Assembly: GCF_020172085.1 (NCBI RefSeq)
Contig: NZ_JAIVAT010000003.1
Span: forward strand, 62,001 to 126,000
Source of the DNA: Rossellomorea aquimaris
GTDB lineage: Bacteria > Bacillota > Bacilli > Bacillales > Bacillaceae_B
DNA: 64,000 nucleotides
Reading direction: 5' to 3'
A model generated the notes under the pieces. It had not been told where the DNA came from. It worked only from the letters and a program-made list of their open reading frames with translations, and ran no database searches. The stretch's first letter is position 1. Every line of letters starts with the position of its first letter. Of the stretch, positions 33,516 through 42,938 are shown piece after piece. A program made the position numbers and the translations under genes.

Positions 33516-35444
33516 ATGAATAGTCTTAAAGAAAAGTATCTAAGTATAGAAGAACTTATCTCACTACCCACCTTGTCAGGCACAACGATAAGCGAAGATG
33601 GCCAAAACATTGCCTTCGTCAAAAACACAGCTAACTGGCAAGACAATACATATCGGAATCACATTTGGATTTATGAAAAAAGGAAGGATCAATGTTCCTT
33701 AATCGGTGAAGGGACAGCCCCATCATGGTCTCCGGATTCCAGACAAGTCGCTTATCTTCATTCAGTTGAAAAGAAAAATCAGATCTTTGTTCAGTCATTG
33801 GACGGCTCTTGCAGTATTCAAATGACGAATGAAAATGAAGGAGTCAGTCACTTCAAATGGCAACCTTCCAGCAAAGGTTTTTATTACATTGCGCAGTCAA
33901 AGGAATCGGTAGAAATCAACAAACGCAGGGAGAACTATGGAGATTTCCATCACGTAGGCAAAGAATACCGGAATCACTGTTTGTATTATATTGAAATCAA
34001 CGATTCCATCCAAAAAGCGCACCCACTAACGGAGTGTCAGGAATTTCATATACTTGAATTTGATATATCAAACGGTGGAAAAAAGGGTGTATTGCTGACT
34101 GCACCAAGCCCGAACATGGAAGATATTTTTAATAGAAATCTATACATACTCGAAGTTGAAACGGGCGAGCTGCAAAAGTTGAATACCGATAAGTTGTTGG
34201 GTGGGAGCATCTGCATTTCTTCCGACAGCAGTCAAATTTGTTACACAGCCAGCATAAGGGAAAAAGAGTATTATAAAACCCATATACAAGACTGCACACT
34301 AGAAATCTATGATCTGAAAACTGGAGAGTTCATTCAACCTCTATCAGATTTCGATAGTACCGTTATGCCCATCCGATGGACTTCTAAAGGGATTTTCATG
34401 AAGTGGCAAGACAAAACGAATTATCGCATCGGGTTACTACTTGAAAATGGCACCGTGGAAATGCTGAGCGAAAATGAAGATGGCTTTGTACTTGATGCAT
34501 CCATAACAAGGGATGGAGATCATCTAGCATATTGTAAGGCCAAACCAAATGAAACCTTTGAAATCTATGTGGATGATCAAAAGGTAACAGATGAAAATAA
34601 CGCCTTCAAAGGCAAGTGTAAAAGTAACAGGGAAATCATCTCATGGAAAAGCAGTGATGACCTTGAAATAGAAGGGGTTTTAACGACCCCGGCAGACTTT
34701 GATCCACATAAGAAATACCCTTTATTAGTACTCATCCATGGCGGTCCAGGGTGGGCATCCTTTCCCATCCATTCAGGCTGCTTCAACGAAAAATATCCTG
34801 TGGAGCAGTTTATAGAAAAAGGCTTTATCGTCCTAGAACCAAACTACAGAGGAAGCTCAGGATATGGCAATGACTTTTTAAAAGCAAACTACAGAAACTT
34901 TGGACTCGGTGACTACCAGGATGTGATATCCGGTGTGGATGCACTCGTAGACAGGGGAACCGCAGATCAGGAACGGGTAGGGGTTATGGGATGGAGCCAG
35001 GGAGGATTTATTTCAGCCTTCTGCTCCACCTATAGTGATCGGTTTAAGGCTGCTTCAGTCGGTGGCGCAATAACGAATTGGAGAAGTCATTATGTGAATA
35101 CCGATATACCCTATTTTATTAGAATGCATCTAGGAGATACGCCATGGAATGATCCAGAGGTACATGCAAAAACTTCGCCCATGAACTATATCCAATCAGC
35201 CTGCACCCCTACCTTGATCCAACACGGCGACATGGACGCACGCGTTCCTATTTCCAATGCATATGATCTTTACCAGGGGTTAAAGGATATGGACGTGGAG
35301 ACAGAATTTATTATTTTTAAAGGAATGGCCTATAGTCCTGACCAACCAGGGATGAATGTGGCAATTATGAAGCAGAATGTGATGTGGTTTTCACATTATA
35401 TTCTGGGAGAAAGCATGAACGACAACTGGAGGGATTCGATATGA
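33516..35444 (+). CDS. S9 family (prolyl oligopeptidase-type) peptidase-like protein
   Basis: A 642-aa protein: an N-terminal beta-propeller (repeated SWSPDSRQVAYL-type blades) and a C-terminal alpha/beta hydrolase domain. The nucleophile is Ser494 in GVMGWSQGGF and the acid is likely Asp574 in HGDMDARVP. Where S9 enzymes usually have the catalytic histidine (GHG-type motif near the C terminus), this protein reads KGMAYSPDQPG with Tyr606, so catalysis is uncertain. It overlaps the epimerase gene by four bases (ATGA). Start ATG after an AAAGGAG site. Confidence 0.8.
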   Translation: MNSLKEKYLSIEELISLPTLSGTTISEDGQNIAFVKNTANWQDNTYRNHIWIYEKRKDQCSLIGEGTAPSWSPDSRQVAYLHSVEKKNQIFVQSLDGSCSIQMTNENEGVSHFKWQPSSKGFYYIAQSKESVEINKRRENYGDFHHVGKEYRNHCLYYIEINDSIQKAHPLTECQEFHILEFDISNGGKKGVLLTAPSPNMEDIFNRNLYILEVETGELQKLNTDKLLGGSICISSDSSQICYTASIREKEYYKTHIQDCTLEIYDLKTGEFIQPLSDFDSTVMPIRWTSKGIFMKWQDKTNYRIGLLLENGTVEMLSENEDGFVLDASITRDGDHLAYCKAKPNETFEIYVDDQKVTDENNAFKGKCKSNREIISWKSSDDLEIEGVLTTPADFDPHKKYPLLVLIHGGPGWASFPIHSGCFNEKYPVEQFIEKGFIVLEPNYRGSSGYGNDFLKANYRNFGLGDYQDVISGVDALVDRGTADQERVGVMGWSQGGFISAFCSTYSDRFKAASVGGAITNWRSHYVNTDIPYFIRMHLGDTPWNDPEVHAKTSPMNYIQSACTPTLIQHGDMDARVPISNAYDLYQGLKDMDVETEFIIFKGMAYSPDQPGMNVAIMKQNVMWFSHYILGESMNDNWRDSI

Positions 35445-36265
35445 AAAAACTGCTCATCTTCGGCGCAAGTGGATTAGTAGGGAAAGCGTTAATGGAAGAG
35501 TGCAAAGATTCCTATGATATATATGGGACCTATGCAACCAGACCGGTAGATCTTCCCGAAGAAAAACAATTTCAATTAGACATCACCGATAGAGGAAAGA
35601 TGAAAGAATTGATCCTATCCATTAGACCCGATGTCATCATCTCATGCCTAAGAGGTGATTTCGAGCAACAGCTTATATTCCACAGGGAGCTTGCACTGGA
35701 AATCGAAAATGCTGATAGCACACTTTATTTCTTTTCCACGGCCAACGTGTTTGATGGGGATTTTACAAAGCACCATTCGGAAGAAGACACTCCTCACGCT
35801 TCATCCCCTTATGGACAGTTCAAAGTGGAATGTGAAGATATGTTGCAGAAAATTTTAGAGGAACGTGCCGTGATGATCCGTATTCCACAAATATGGGGAA
35901 AGAAGTCTCCGAGATTGGACCAAATTAAAAGTGGGATTGAGAAGGGCTCCATCGAAGTATTCAGCAATCTGGAGTGTAATCATCTCACGGATGAATGGCT
36001 GGCCAAACAGCTGAAATACATCATCCATCATAAACTTACAGGTGTATTTCACCTTGGTGCGGTCGATATGATGACACAGGTTTCCTTTATTGAAGAATTG
36101 GTCGGCACCCTTACGGATAAAGAAATAAAATTTCAGGAAAGTTTGCTTCAAGATACTCACGATACATTTTATTTTGGATTGAAGAGCATTCGAAACGATC
36201 TTCCGGAGAGTTTATTGAAGACGAATAGAGAAATGATCGCTGATCTAGTACATGTAGATGATTAA
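35441..36265 (+). CDS. NAD(P)-dependent epimerase/dehydratase, RmlD-like
   Basis: A 274-aa extended short-chain dehydrogenase. The cofactor loop is FGASGLVGKAL and the catalytic YxxxK appears in SPYGQFKVECED, preceded by FFSTANVFDG. It resembles dTDP-4-dehydrorhamnose reductase but is not next to sugar-nucleotide genes, so a different substrate is likely. GGAGGGAT site; the ATG overlaps the stop of the S9 gene. Confidence 0.8.
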   Translation: MKKLLIFGASGLVGKALMEECKDSYDIYGTYATRPVDLPEEKQFQLDITDRGKMKELILSIRPDVIISCLRGDFEQQLIFHRELALEIENADSTLYFFSTANVFDGDFTKHHSEEDTPHASSPYGQFKVECEDMLQKILEERAVMIRIPQIWGKKSPRLDQIKSGIEKGSIEVFSNLECNHLTDEWLAKQLKYIIHHKLTGVFHLGAVDMMTQVSFIEELVGTLTDKEIKFQESLLQDTHDTFYFGLKSIRNDLPESLLKTNREMIADLVHVDD

Positions 36266-36289
36266 AATAATAGGAGTGGATTCAATAAA

Positions 36290-37084
36290 ATGACATTCGA
36301 TATAAAAGTGGAAGTTGATAGAATTAACGAAATAGAGTTGGCTTTAACGAGATTCAACTCTGAAAGAGCCCTTTCCAGTGTGGATAAAAACCTACAAACC
36401 AAACAAGTGGGCGACTGCACATTACTAATCGACCCTGCATCACCAGGTTCCATCTATTACAATCGTATAAAGGGATTCGGAAAGAATGATCTGGATAAAA
36501 CAGATGAAATTCTAGAAATTTACGCTTCCGAACAACTCACTCCTTGTTTCGATATGACCCCTGATCAATTAAACATGGAAGTCGCTCAAGCTTTAACAGG
36601 CAAGGGGTTTTATTCTGCTGAACAACTGGTTTTCATGGAAATGCAGCCTCAGGATGGAGCATATGTGAGTGAAGATATTCACCTTGTAAAAGTAACCGGG
36701 GACAATGTAAGGGAGTTTCTCCATCTTATCGCAGAATCAACTGGAATGACATCAGACGAAGAGATAATGGAACGAAAAGCAACGTATTTCGTTCGTCCGG
36801 ATTTTCATAATTACATAGCTTATATTGGTGAAGATACAATCGGAATGGGCTCACTTTTTATCCGGGGAGAGGAAGGGTATCTGGCAAATGATTTTACATT
36901 CCCTTCGCATAGAGGAAAGGGAGCTCAAAAGGCGTTGATTCACCATCGAATTCAAACGGCAAAGGAAATGGGATTAAAGAGGTTGTATACAGATGTTGAG
37001 TTCGGAACGGCAAGTAATCAAAATATGCTGAAAGCAGGATTCCAAACGGTTTTTCAGAATTCGTTTTGGATGAAAGCGGAATAG
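36290..37084 (+). CDS. GNAT family N-acetyltransferase, two-domain type
   Basis: A 264-aa protein with a degenerate N-terminal GNAT-like half and a complete C-terminal GNAT domain. The acetyl-CoA loop is FPSHRGKGAQKALIHHRI, followed by YTDVEFGTASNQNMLKAGF. Third gene in line after the S9 and epimerase genes, 24 bp on, with TAGGAGTGG as RBS. Substrate unknown. Confidence 0.8.
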   Translation: MTFDIKVEVDRINEIELALTRFNSERALSSVDKNLQTKQVGDCTLLIDPASPGSIYYNRIKGFGKNDLDKTDEILEIYASEQLTPCFDMTPDQLNMEVAQALTGKGFYSAEQLVFMEMQPQDGAYVSEDIHLVKVTGDNVREFLHLIAESTGMTSDEEIMERKATYFVRPDFHNYIAYIGEDTIGMGSLFIRGEEGYLANDFTFPSHRGKGAQKALIHHRIQTAKEMGLKRLYTDVEFGTASNQNMLKAGFQTVFQNSFWMKAE

Positions 37085-37155
37085 GTAGCAACAGTTGATC
37101 AGACTCCATTGAATAAAATGGTTTTACCGAATGATTCAAGTAAGGAGATATTTAA

Positions 37156-37359
37156 ATGAGAGAGATATTCTCAGATTATGGAATAGTTATTCATGAGAAA
37201 GATGGTAAATATTTTTTCACGACTGACAGTGGTGGATCTGTATCTCGTGATATTACTTTTGAACTTTCAAAAGAGGATGCAGAAAAAGCTCAGATTAGTG
37301 AAGAAGAAGCATACTGGGTGATAGTAAAATATCAAAAGCTTGGTAAATTTAATTTTTAA
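37156..37359 (+). CDS. Hypothetical protein, 67 aa
   Basis: A small soluble acidic protein without signal or membrane segment (MREIFSDYGIVIHEKDGKYF start, KEDAEKAQISEEEAYWVI centre). AAGGAG lies before the ATG. The predicted order is beta strands then one helix, as in small immunity-like or adaptor proteins, but no family is recognised. Next to the GNAT gene; relation unknown. Confidence 0.6.
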   Translation: MREIFSDYGIVIHEKDGKYFFTTDSGGSVSRDITFELSKEDAEKAQISEEEAYWVIVKYQKLGKFNF

Positions 37360-37530
37360 TATTTCTATGTATATTTATATAGGGGTTGAATAAATGAATG
37401 TTGAAATACTTTTCTAAATGGGGAAATCAAAAAGGGAATGAACTGACGCCATTTGTACGTATTAAATAATTTGTTTTTAGAATATTCCACTACCAATTCG
37501 AAACCCGCTGAAATTCACTTATTCGGTATG

Positions 37531-37562
37531 AAAAAAAGCAGTGCCATTTAGTCGGCACTGCT
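37531..37562 (-). terminator. Terminator of the EamA transporter gene
   Basis: AGCAGTGCC pairs with GGCACTGCT across an eight-base loop; on the minus strand it is followed by seven T residues. Confidence 0.83.
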
Positions 37563-37567
37563 TCTTT

Positions 37568-38494
37568 CTATGAAGTCTTTACAGTTTTACTTGAAATCAT
37601 GCTGGTAGGAACCTCTTGAAAGATGCGAGGCTTCGTCTTCAGTAGCGAAAACAACACACATCCCGCCAAAACAATCACACTCCCAACAGCCTGCAACCCA
37701 TTCATCTTCTCACCCAAAAAGACAAACGCCAACAAAGCCGTGAATACAGGATTAAAGTTCAAGAATAATCCCGACGTACTCGGGCCCAGCTTATTCACCC
37801 CGACATTCCAAAGCACCATGCAAACAACCGTGGATATCACACCCGTATACAGGATTGACTGCACGAATGAAGCATCGACATTGGTCACACGGAAATCATG
37901 AAGATTAAAAGGAAGCAGGATAAGAAGTCCGAATATCCCTGAATAAAGAATCGACATCATCGGTGTGACGCTCTTCATCGCCCATTTACTGCAAACGGAA
38001 TAGAATCCCCACATCACAACCGCAGCCAGCATATACAGATCCCCGTCATTAAACTGGAGGGAATAGACCATCTCCATGTTTCCTTTGGACAGGACAAGCA
38101 ACACGCCAAAGAGTGATAAGAACATAGAAGACAGTTGAAAGGCGTTCATCTTTTCCTTCAGAAATATAAAGGAAATTCCGGCGATTGAAAACATATTTAA
38201 CGTGGAAATCAGTCCTACATTGGTGGCAAAGGTTCTCTCAAGTGCCATGAATTGAAGTGCCTGAAAGAGGGCCACCCCTGTCAGCCCCATTAAGCATAAT
38301 GGCAGAATCGATCGTACGGGTGGAACGAGCTTCTTTTCTTTCCACCAGACAATCGGAAACAGGCAGACGATGGCGATCGCCCATCTCAATATCGTCAACG
38401 TTCCTGGGGACGCATGCTCTACAAGCGTTTTCCCCACGATGAAATTGCCTCCCCAGAGAAAACTGGTCAGTAACAATAGATAATAATATTTCAC
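37568..38494 (-). CDS. EamA/DMT family transporter
   Basis: A 308-aa protein with ten predicted membrane helices in two EamA repeats. The first begins LLTSFLWGGNFIVGKTL; the second begins MLAAVVMWGFYSVCSKWAMK and ends FNPVFTALLAFVFLGEKMNGLQ. Such proteins export amino acids or metabolites. It is divergent from an Lrp-type regulator, an arrangement typical of amino-acid exporters controlled by the neighbouring regulator. Confidence 0.87.
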   Translation of the reverse strand: MKYYYLLLLTSFLWGGNFIVGKTLVEHASPGTLTILRWAIAIVCLFPIVWWKEKKLVPPVRSILPLCLMGLTGVALFQALQFMALERTFATNVGLISTLNMFSIAGISFIFLKEKMNAFQLSSMFLSLFGVLLVLSKGNMEMVYSLQFNDGDLYMLAAVVMWGFYSVCSKWAMKSVTPMMSILYSGIFGLLILLPFNLHDFRVTNVDASFVQSILYTGVISTVVCMVLWNVGVNKLGPSTSGLFLNFNPVFTALLAFVFLGEKMNGLQAVGSVIVLAGCVLFSLLKTKPRIFQEVPTSMISSKTVKTS

Positions 38495-38705
38495 GTCATT
38501 TAGCCCCTTTTCGAAGAGCCACTGTGCACAATGACATTTACTATAAGAATAATTTTAACATTTTCTTAAGTTTACAAAAGAACTTATTGTATAATGGGTA
38601 TTAATCGAAATAATTAAAAGTATTATAGAATATTAGATTATAAAAATTCATTTATACATAGTTTTACCGTTGGTTTTTGGAACAATTGAAAAGGGTGGTT
38701 GAATC

Positions 38706-39185
38706 ATGGAATCGATTGTTAGCAGAGTATTGGACCAAATGGATCTTCAGCTGTTGGATTTGCTGCAAAAAGACGGGCAGCTAAGCAATCTTGAACTATC
38801 AAAGCGGGTCAATTTATCCGCACCGGCAGTACACGCTCGAATCAAGCGGTTGGAAACGGAAGGGTATATCAAGAAGCAGGTAGCCATTCTAAATCATGAA
38901 AAGCTTGGATTTGATTTACTATGCTTCGTGTTTATGAGTACGAATGAACACCGGACGGAGAAGTTGGAAGCAGTGGAGGAGACATTGGAATCAATGGAAG
39001 AGGTTCTGGAATGTCATTGTTTGACCGGGGAATATGATTATCTTCTGAAAGTGGCCTGTAAGGATCGCAAGGGACTGGAGCTCTTTATTAGAAGGTTGAA
39101 TGAGATGGGGATTACGAAGATTCAGACGAGCTTGGCGTTGAGGGAGATTAAGGATTCTACGGTGTTGCCGATATTGGGGGAATGA
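38706..39185 (+). CDS. Lrp/AsnC family transcriptional regulator
   Basis: A 159-aa regulator. The N-terminal helix-turn-helix is LDLLQKDGQLSNLELSKRVN with SAPAVHARIKRLETEGYI; the C-terminal RAM (ACT-like) domain ends with a ligand-binding loop in CHCLTGEYDYLLKVACKD. It should sense an amino acid and control the divergent EamA gene through the 211-bp AT-rich spacer, which contains a TATAAT at 38590-38595. ATG with AAGGGTGG seven bases upstream. Confidence 0.88.
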   Translation: MESIVSRVLDQMDLQLLDLLQKDGQLSNLELSKRVNLSAPAVHARIKRLETEGYIKKQVAILNHEKLGFDLLCFVFMSTNEHRTEKLEAVEETLESMEEVLECHCLTGEYDYLLKVACKDRKGLELFIRRLNEMGITKIQTSLALREIKDSTVLPILGE

Positions 39186-39299
39186 GTTTAGGTCAGCCCA
39201 CGGTATTCAGAAATGAAAGCAAACCGAGGACGTTTCTTACACTACTTTTTGGGTAATAGTAAAGACGTACCGTCACAACTCTGACCTGAATTTAGTAAT

Positions 39300-39347
39300 A
39301 TGACAAGAAGGAATGCCACATAATTGGCTCTACTTCTTGTCATTATT
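39300..39347. terminator. Bidirectional terminator
   Basis: ATGACAAGAAG pairs with CTTCTTGTCAT around a long loop, between the convergent lrp-type and anti-sigma genes. Confidence 0.7.
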
Positions 39348-39363
39348 TTATATATGCACTTAT

Positions 39364-40416
39364 TTACTGGGTCAGTTCATTCCTTTTTTCTTGAACTAAA
39401 TCCACTTCACCTACCCCTGTTACAATTAGTTTCAGTGTATTGGAGTAGTGATAAGATGAAAACGGGAAATTGGTTGAAATTACGGTTTTTTCTCCATCAA
39501 AAATGAATGAAAAATTCGTAGCGGGATATTCATTTCCTTTTTCATCTATGATTTTCATGTTGTTTGCAAACGTATTTTCATTCTCATATTTCCCCTTTAA
39601 AGCGAATGTAAGATTCAATGATGTTGGATAAGCGTCAGCTTTAGATACTTGGATGATTGATGATGGTTCTTTCGTAATATAACGAACAATGCCATCCGAT
39701 GTGTTATTCTTTTGATTTCCAACTTTGAGCTCCCAATTTCCATTGGTTTTCTTAATTCTTGCATCATTAAAGACATTGACACTTTCCACTTCAATCACAG
39801 CATCTTTTAATTCGGGAATTTCACCATTATTCGAACTGACTAAAACATCATATTGAATCTTCCTTGACTCTGTATCGAACAGTGGGTTTTGCTGCTCAGA
39901 GATGGATAAGTCATAATGGCTTCCCTTCAGTGGTTTTGTATCCGGGATGAATTCTACTATGTATTCTCCGTCCCCATTTTTAAGCCTGTAATCCATTGAG
40001 ACTTCTTCTGCATTTTTCAAGATTGATGGGTCCTCGAATTCCAGCATGAAACTCATTCCAACTTTATTTGCATCTGAGAAATGTCTACTTAGTTTTATCT
40101 TGATCCCCTGATCTGTAGCTATACTATCTGCTTCTTGCACATAGCCTTCATGGACGGCTTGATCTATTCCTTTATCTCCAAAATGAAAGAAATCGTTAAG
40201 GTTGGCCATGACTTGTTTATGTGTGAGAACACCTACTGAAACCAAAAGAGCGCAGGCAGCTATGGCTACTCGATTCCAAATGATGATTCCTTTTTTCTTT
40301 TTTGATTTTGCCCGAATGATAGAATACGCCTCATCTAGTGACTCCCTTACACTATCTGGTAATTCTTTCTTCTCATTCAATCTCTTTTTAAGATCTATTT
40401 CAAAGTGATCCTTCAT
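39364..40416 (-). CDS. DUF4179 protein, probable anti-sigma factor
   Basis: A 350-aa protein with a cytoplasmic N-terminal segment (residues 1-45), one membrane helix (RVAIAACALLVSVGVLTHK) and a long extracytoplasmic domain rich in beta strands. This matches the DUF4179 layout, found as membrane-bound partners of ECF sigma factors. The ATG at 40416 follows GAGGGAGAG and overlaps the 3' end of the sigma gene by 17 bp, so the two are coupled. It would hold the sigma factor until an envelope signal. Confidence 0.82.
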   Translation of the reverse strand: MKDHFEIDLKKRLNEKKELPDSVRESLDEAYSIIRAKSKKKKGIIIWNRVAIAACALLVSVGVLTHKQVMANLNDFFHFGDKGIDQAVHEGYVQEADSIATDQGIKIKLSRHFSDANKVGMSFMLEFEDPSILKNAEEVSMDYRLKNGDGEYIVEFIPDTKPLKGSHYDLSISEQQNPLFDTESRKIQYDVLVSSNNGEIPELKDAVIEVESVNVFNDARIKKTNGNWELKVGNQKNNTSDGIVRYITKEPSSIIQVSKADAYPTSLNLTFALKGKYENENTFANNMKIIDEKGNEYPATNFSFIFDGEKTVISTNFPFSSYHYSNTLKLIVTGVGEVDLVQEKRNELTQ

Positions 40417-40936
40417 TGAGAATCTCTCCCTCTTTTTTATAATAGGTCGTTCGCAAAATCGATTTAGCCCTAGAGAGTCTTGATTTAATGGTTCCTTCAG
40501 GTTCTTGCAAGAACTCACTCATTTCTTTCACATTTAATCCAACAATATAGTATAAAATGAGGGCCAGCCTGTAGACTTCGTTCAAACTATTGAGGGCATC
40601 CTCTAATTCTATTTTTTGAAAAGCATCCTTTTCCTTTTCGGGGGTTAAGTGGTCTTTCAGTATTGAAATGTTTTTATTTTTGGTAAGCAGTGTATTGCAT
40701 TTATTAATGAGAATTCTACAAATCCACGTATTAAAGTACTCATCATTTTTTAGGGTATCTAATTTTTCGTACGCTGAAATAATAGAATCCTGGATCACAT
40801 CAGCTACATCTTCATCATTATGTAACAATCGGCTGGCAGTCCGGTATAGAACTTCTTCATATTGCTTTACCAGTAAAACAAAAGCATCTCCATTTCCTTT
40901 TTTTGCTTTTCTGACCAATGCTTTGACTGAATCCAA
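40400..40936 (-). CDS. ECF-type RNA polymerase sigma factor
   Basis: A 178-aa group 4 sigma factor. Region 2 reads FVLLVKQYEEVLYRTASRLL and EDVADVIQDSIISAYEKLD (core and -10 binding), and region 4 ends GLNVKEMSEFLQEPEGTIKSRLSRAKSIL. TTG start seven bases after GGAGGT. Upstream on the minus strand TGCAAC lies 15-16 bp before CCTATCT near 40985-41010, a possible ECF-type autoregulated promoter. It is encoded with a DUF4179 partner. Confidence 0.87.
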   Translation of the reverse strand: MDSVKALVRKAKKGNGDAFVLLVKQYEEVLYRTASRLLHNDEDVADVIQDSIISAYEKLDTLKNDEYFNTWICRILINKCNTLLTKNKNISILKDHLTPEKEKDAFQKIELEDALNSLNEVYRLALILYYIVGLNVKEMSEFLQEPEGTIKSRLSRAKSILRTTYYKKEGEILNEGSL

Positions 40937-41181
40937 TCGGGTACCTCCTTACATGGTTATTTTGTTTTTCAATATATTAGATAGGCAAGTGTATGAAAAA
41001 GTTGCAAGAACTTCCATTATTTATAATGTACACTAAATATTGGATCTGGAGTGATTGTCTCTAAGGAGAGTGTTCTTAATTATGAGGAGATATTTTCTGA
41101 CAGTGGACAGAAATAGACACCTTGATAGCCATCAATTTTTAAGCTAAATGCATTTCACATGGAAAATAACTACTTCAAACG

Positions 41182-41206
41182 TGACCAATACATTTCCATT
41201 TGCGTC
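41182..41206 (+). promoter_or_regulatory. ECF-type autoregulated promoter
   Basis: TGACC (41182-41186) and CGTC (41203-41206, in GCGTCTAA) are separated by exactly 16 bp, as in ECF promoters (-35 TGAAC-type, -10 CGTC). It lies 29 bp before the sigma start codon and rules out the longer upstream reading frame. Confidence 0.65.
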
Positions 41207-41234
41207 TAAGTATAGGAGAAAAGGGGGAACAGTT

Positions 41235-41750
41235 TTGGAGCAACAAGAATTAAATGACTGGTTTAACGATTATGGAGAATCGATCTTGACATACATACTT
41301 TTAATGGTACGAGACTATCAACAAGCAGAGGATTTAACACAGGAGACCTTTTTGAAAGCCTATAGACGTAAACAACAATTTAAGCAGCAATCATCTGTGA
41401 AAACATGGCTATTTTCCATTGCGCATAATGTGACGATTGATCACTTTAGAAAGAAGCACCCGTTGAAACACTATCTGGGCTTAACAATGGAGGAGAAAGA
41501 CGGCAAGCCGCTACCTGAACAAATCATCGAGATGAATGAAGAATCGGAAGAATTGTATAAAGCCCTTCAACAATTAAAACCTTCTTATAGGCAGGTCATC
41601 CTGTTAAGAAAGTTAAAAGAATTTTCAACAGCAGAAACCGCTCAAGTTTTAAATTGGTCAGAAAGTAAAGTGAAAATGACGTTAAGAAGAGCCTTAATCG
41701 AATTGAAGACGGTATTGACGAGAGGAGGGGTGATACATGAAATCAAATGA
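41235..41750 (+). CDS. ECF-type RNA polymerase sigma factor
   Basis: A 171-aa sigma factor. Region 2 is YILLMVRDYQQAEDLTQETF with LKAYRRKQQF, region 4 is QLKPSYRQVILLRKLKEFS with LNWSESKVKMTLRRALIELK. The TTG at 41235 is chosen because AAGGGGG lies seven bases upstream and an ECF promoter occurs just before it; the ATG at 41148 lies upstream of that promoter. It overlaps the anti-sigma gene by 14 bp. The promoter supports positive autoregulation. Confidence 0.86.
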   Translation: MEQQELNDWFNDYGESILTYILLMVRDYQQAEDLTQETFLKAYRRKQQFKQQSSVKTWLFSIAHNVTIDHFRKKHPLKHYLGLTMEEKDGKPLPEQIIEMNEESEELYKALQQLKPSYRQVILLRKLKEFSTAETAQVLNWSESKVKMTLRRALIELKTVLTRGGVIHEIK

Positions 41751-42780
41751 TCCATTTAAGGAATTAGAAGAACAACTAAAGTTAACTGACGAATCTAAAA
41801 ATCATCTTCGAAGTAAAATTATGCGGACTACACATGAAAAGAAGAGGAGATATTTTAAAAAATATGGCTGGATTGCGGCAGCTTGTATACTCTTTATTGT
41901 CATATCCCCGTTCTACTCAACGACCATGGCAAGTATTGTGGCGAAAGTGTTACCAATTACGATCACTCCCCAAATTTTAGACGGAGAACCCAATCCCAAT
42001 TTGACTTCTGATCTTTTTACACTAATTGAAAAGGAAGGATACACAGTTAATTCGGTAGGGACAACGCCGTCTCCCTTCACGATTGAGGTGTCACTCGTTT
42101 TGGGGGATTCTACATTAACGCAAGCCAAAGAAGATCTTGTATCCAAGATAACCAATTATCTTTATGAAAATGGGTATGACGAGTACAAATTAAAGATCGT
42201 TGAAGCACCTGAAATACCCTACCGTAAGGGAAGCGGTGACTCAAACAAGCTTTACGACAATGTACGGGAGATTGTAAAGAACGTATTTGCTTCCTATGGA
42301 TATGCCGAAGAAGCGGAATATGAATTAGCAGGACTGAAAGAGACGATGTTTTCAAATATCGTCACCATCGACATGCCGGACCATATTAATGAGTCTGAGA
42401 AAATCATTGCAGACATTCAGAAAGAAATAGAATCACAAGATCTGGATGTGAAAGATATTGAAGTCAATACGTTCAACCTAAAACATCGTCAGCAGGATGG
42501 ACGTTGGGGTAATATCTCATCTGACATTTACGACGCAATGGCAGGGAAATCCACTTATCAATTGAAAGGATTATCGTACAAAGTGAAGAAAGGGCACTCT
42601 TATGTTTGGATAAAAACAAATCTGGATAAGCCACTTCCCCAAGAGCAAATTGGAGAAATCGAAAAAGCAGTTCAAGAATATTTGACATTACCAGAAATCA
42701 AAGAACAAATTCTCAACGATGACTATACAATTGAATTCTTATTAAGGAATGGAAAATCATTTGTGGAGATAAAAAACTAA
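41737..42780 (+). CDS. DUF4030 protein, probable anti-sigma factor
   Basis: A 347-aa protein: cytoplasmic N terminus (residues 1-45), one membrane helix (KYGWIAAACILFIVISPFY) and a large outer region with two repeated modules containing LVSKITNYLYENGYDEYKLK and ITIDMP-type strands, the DUF4030 pattern. The start lies inside the sigma gene, so it is its coupled partner and probable inhibitor. The outer modules would sense the signal. A terminator follows. Confidence 0.8.
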   Translation: MKSNDPFKELEEQLKLTDESKNHLRSKIMRTTHEKKRRYFKKYGWIAAACILFIVISPFYSTTMASIVAKVLPITITPQILDGEPNPNLTSDLFTLIEKEGYTVNSVGTTPSPFTIEVSLVLGDSTLTQAKEDLVSKITNYLYENGYDEYKLKIVEAPEIPYRKGSGDSNKLYDNVREIVKNVFASYGYAEEAEYELAGLKETMFSNIVTIDMPDHINESEKIIADIQKEIESQDLDVKDIEVNTFNLKHRQQDGRWGNISSDIYDAMAGKSTYQLKGLSYKVKKGHSYVWIKTNLDKPLPQEQIGEIEKAVQEYLTLPEIKEQILNDDYTIEFLLRNGKSFVEIKN

Positions 42781-42820
42781 CTCTTAGAGAACAGATCCTA
42801 ATCTCTTATTCCTAGCTAAG

Positions 42821-42849
42821 AGCTGTCGAGAATTCTTCGACAGCTTTTT
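42821..42849 (+). terminator. Terminator after the sigma operon
   Basis: AGCTGTCGA pairs with TCGACAGCT across a seven-base loop, followed by five T residues. Confidence 0.85.
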
Positions 42850-42938
42850 CCTGTTTCAATACTTAAACCTACTTATATGGTAAAATATAACTGTTGAGAG
42901 AGTTATATCATTACCTTTGTCTGTAAGGAGGACCCCCA

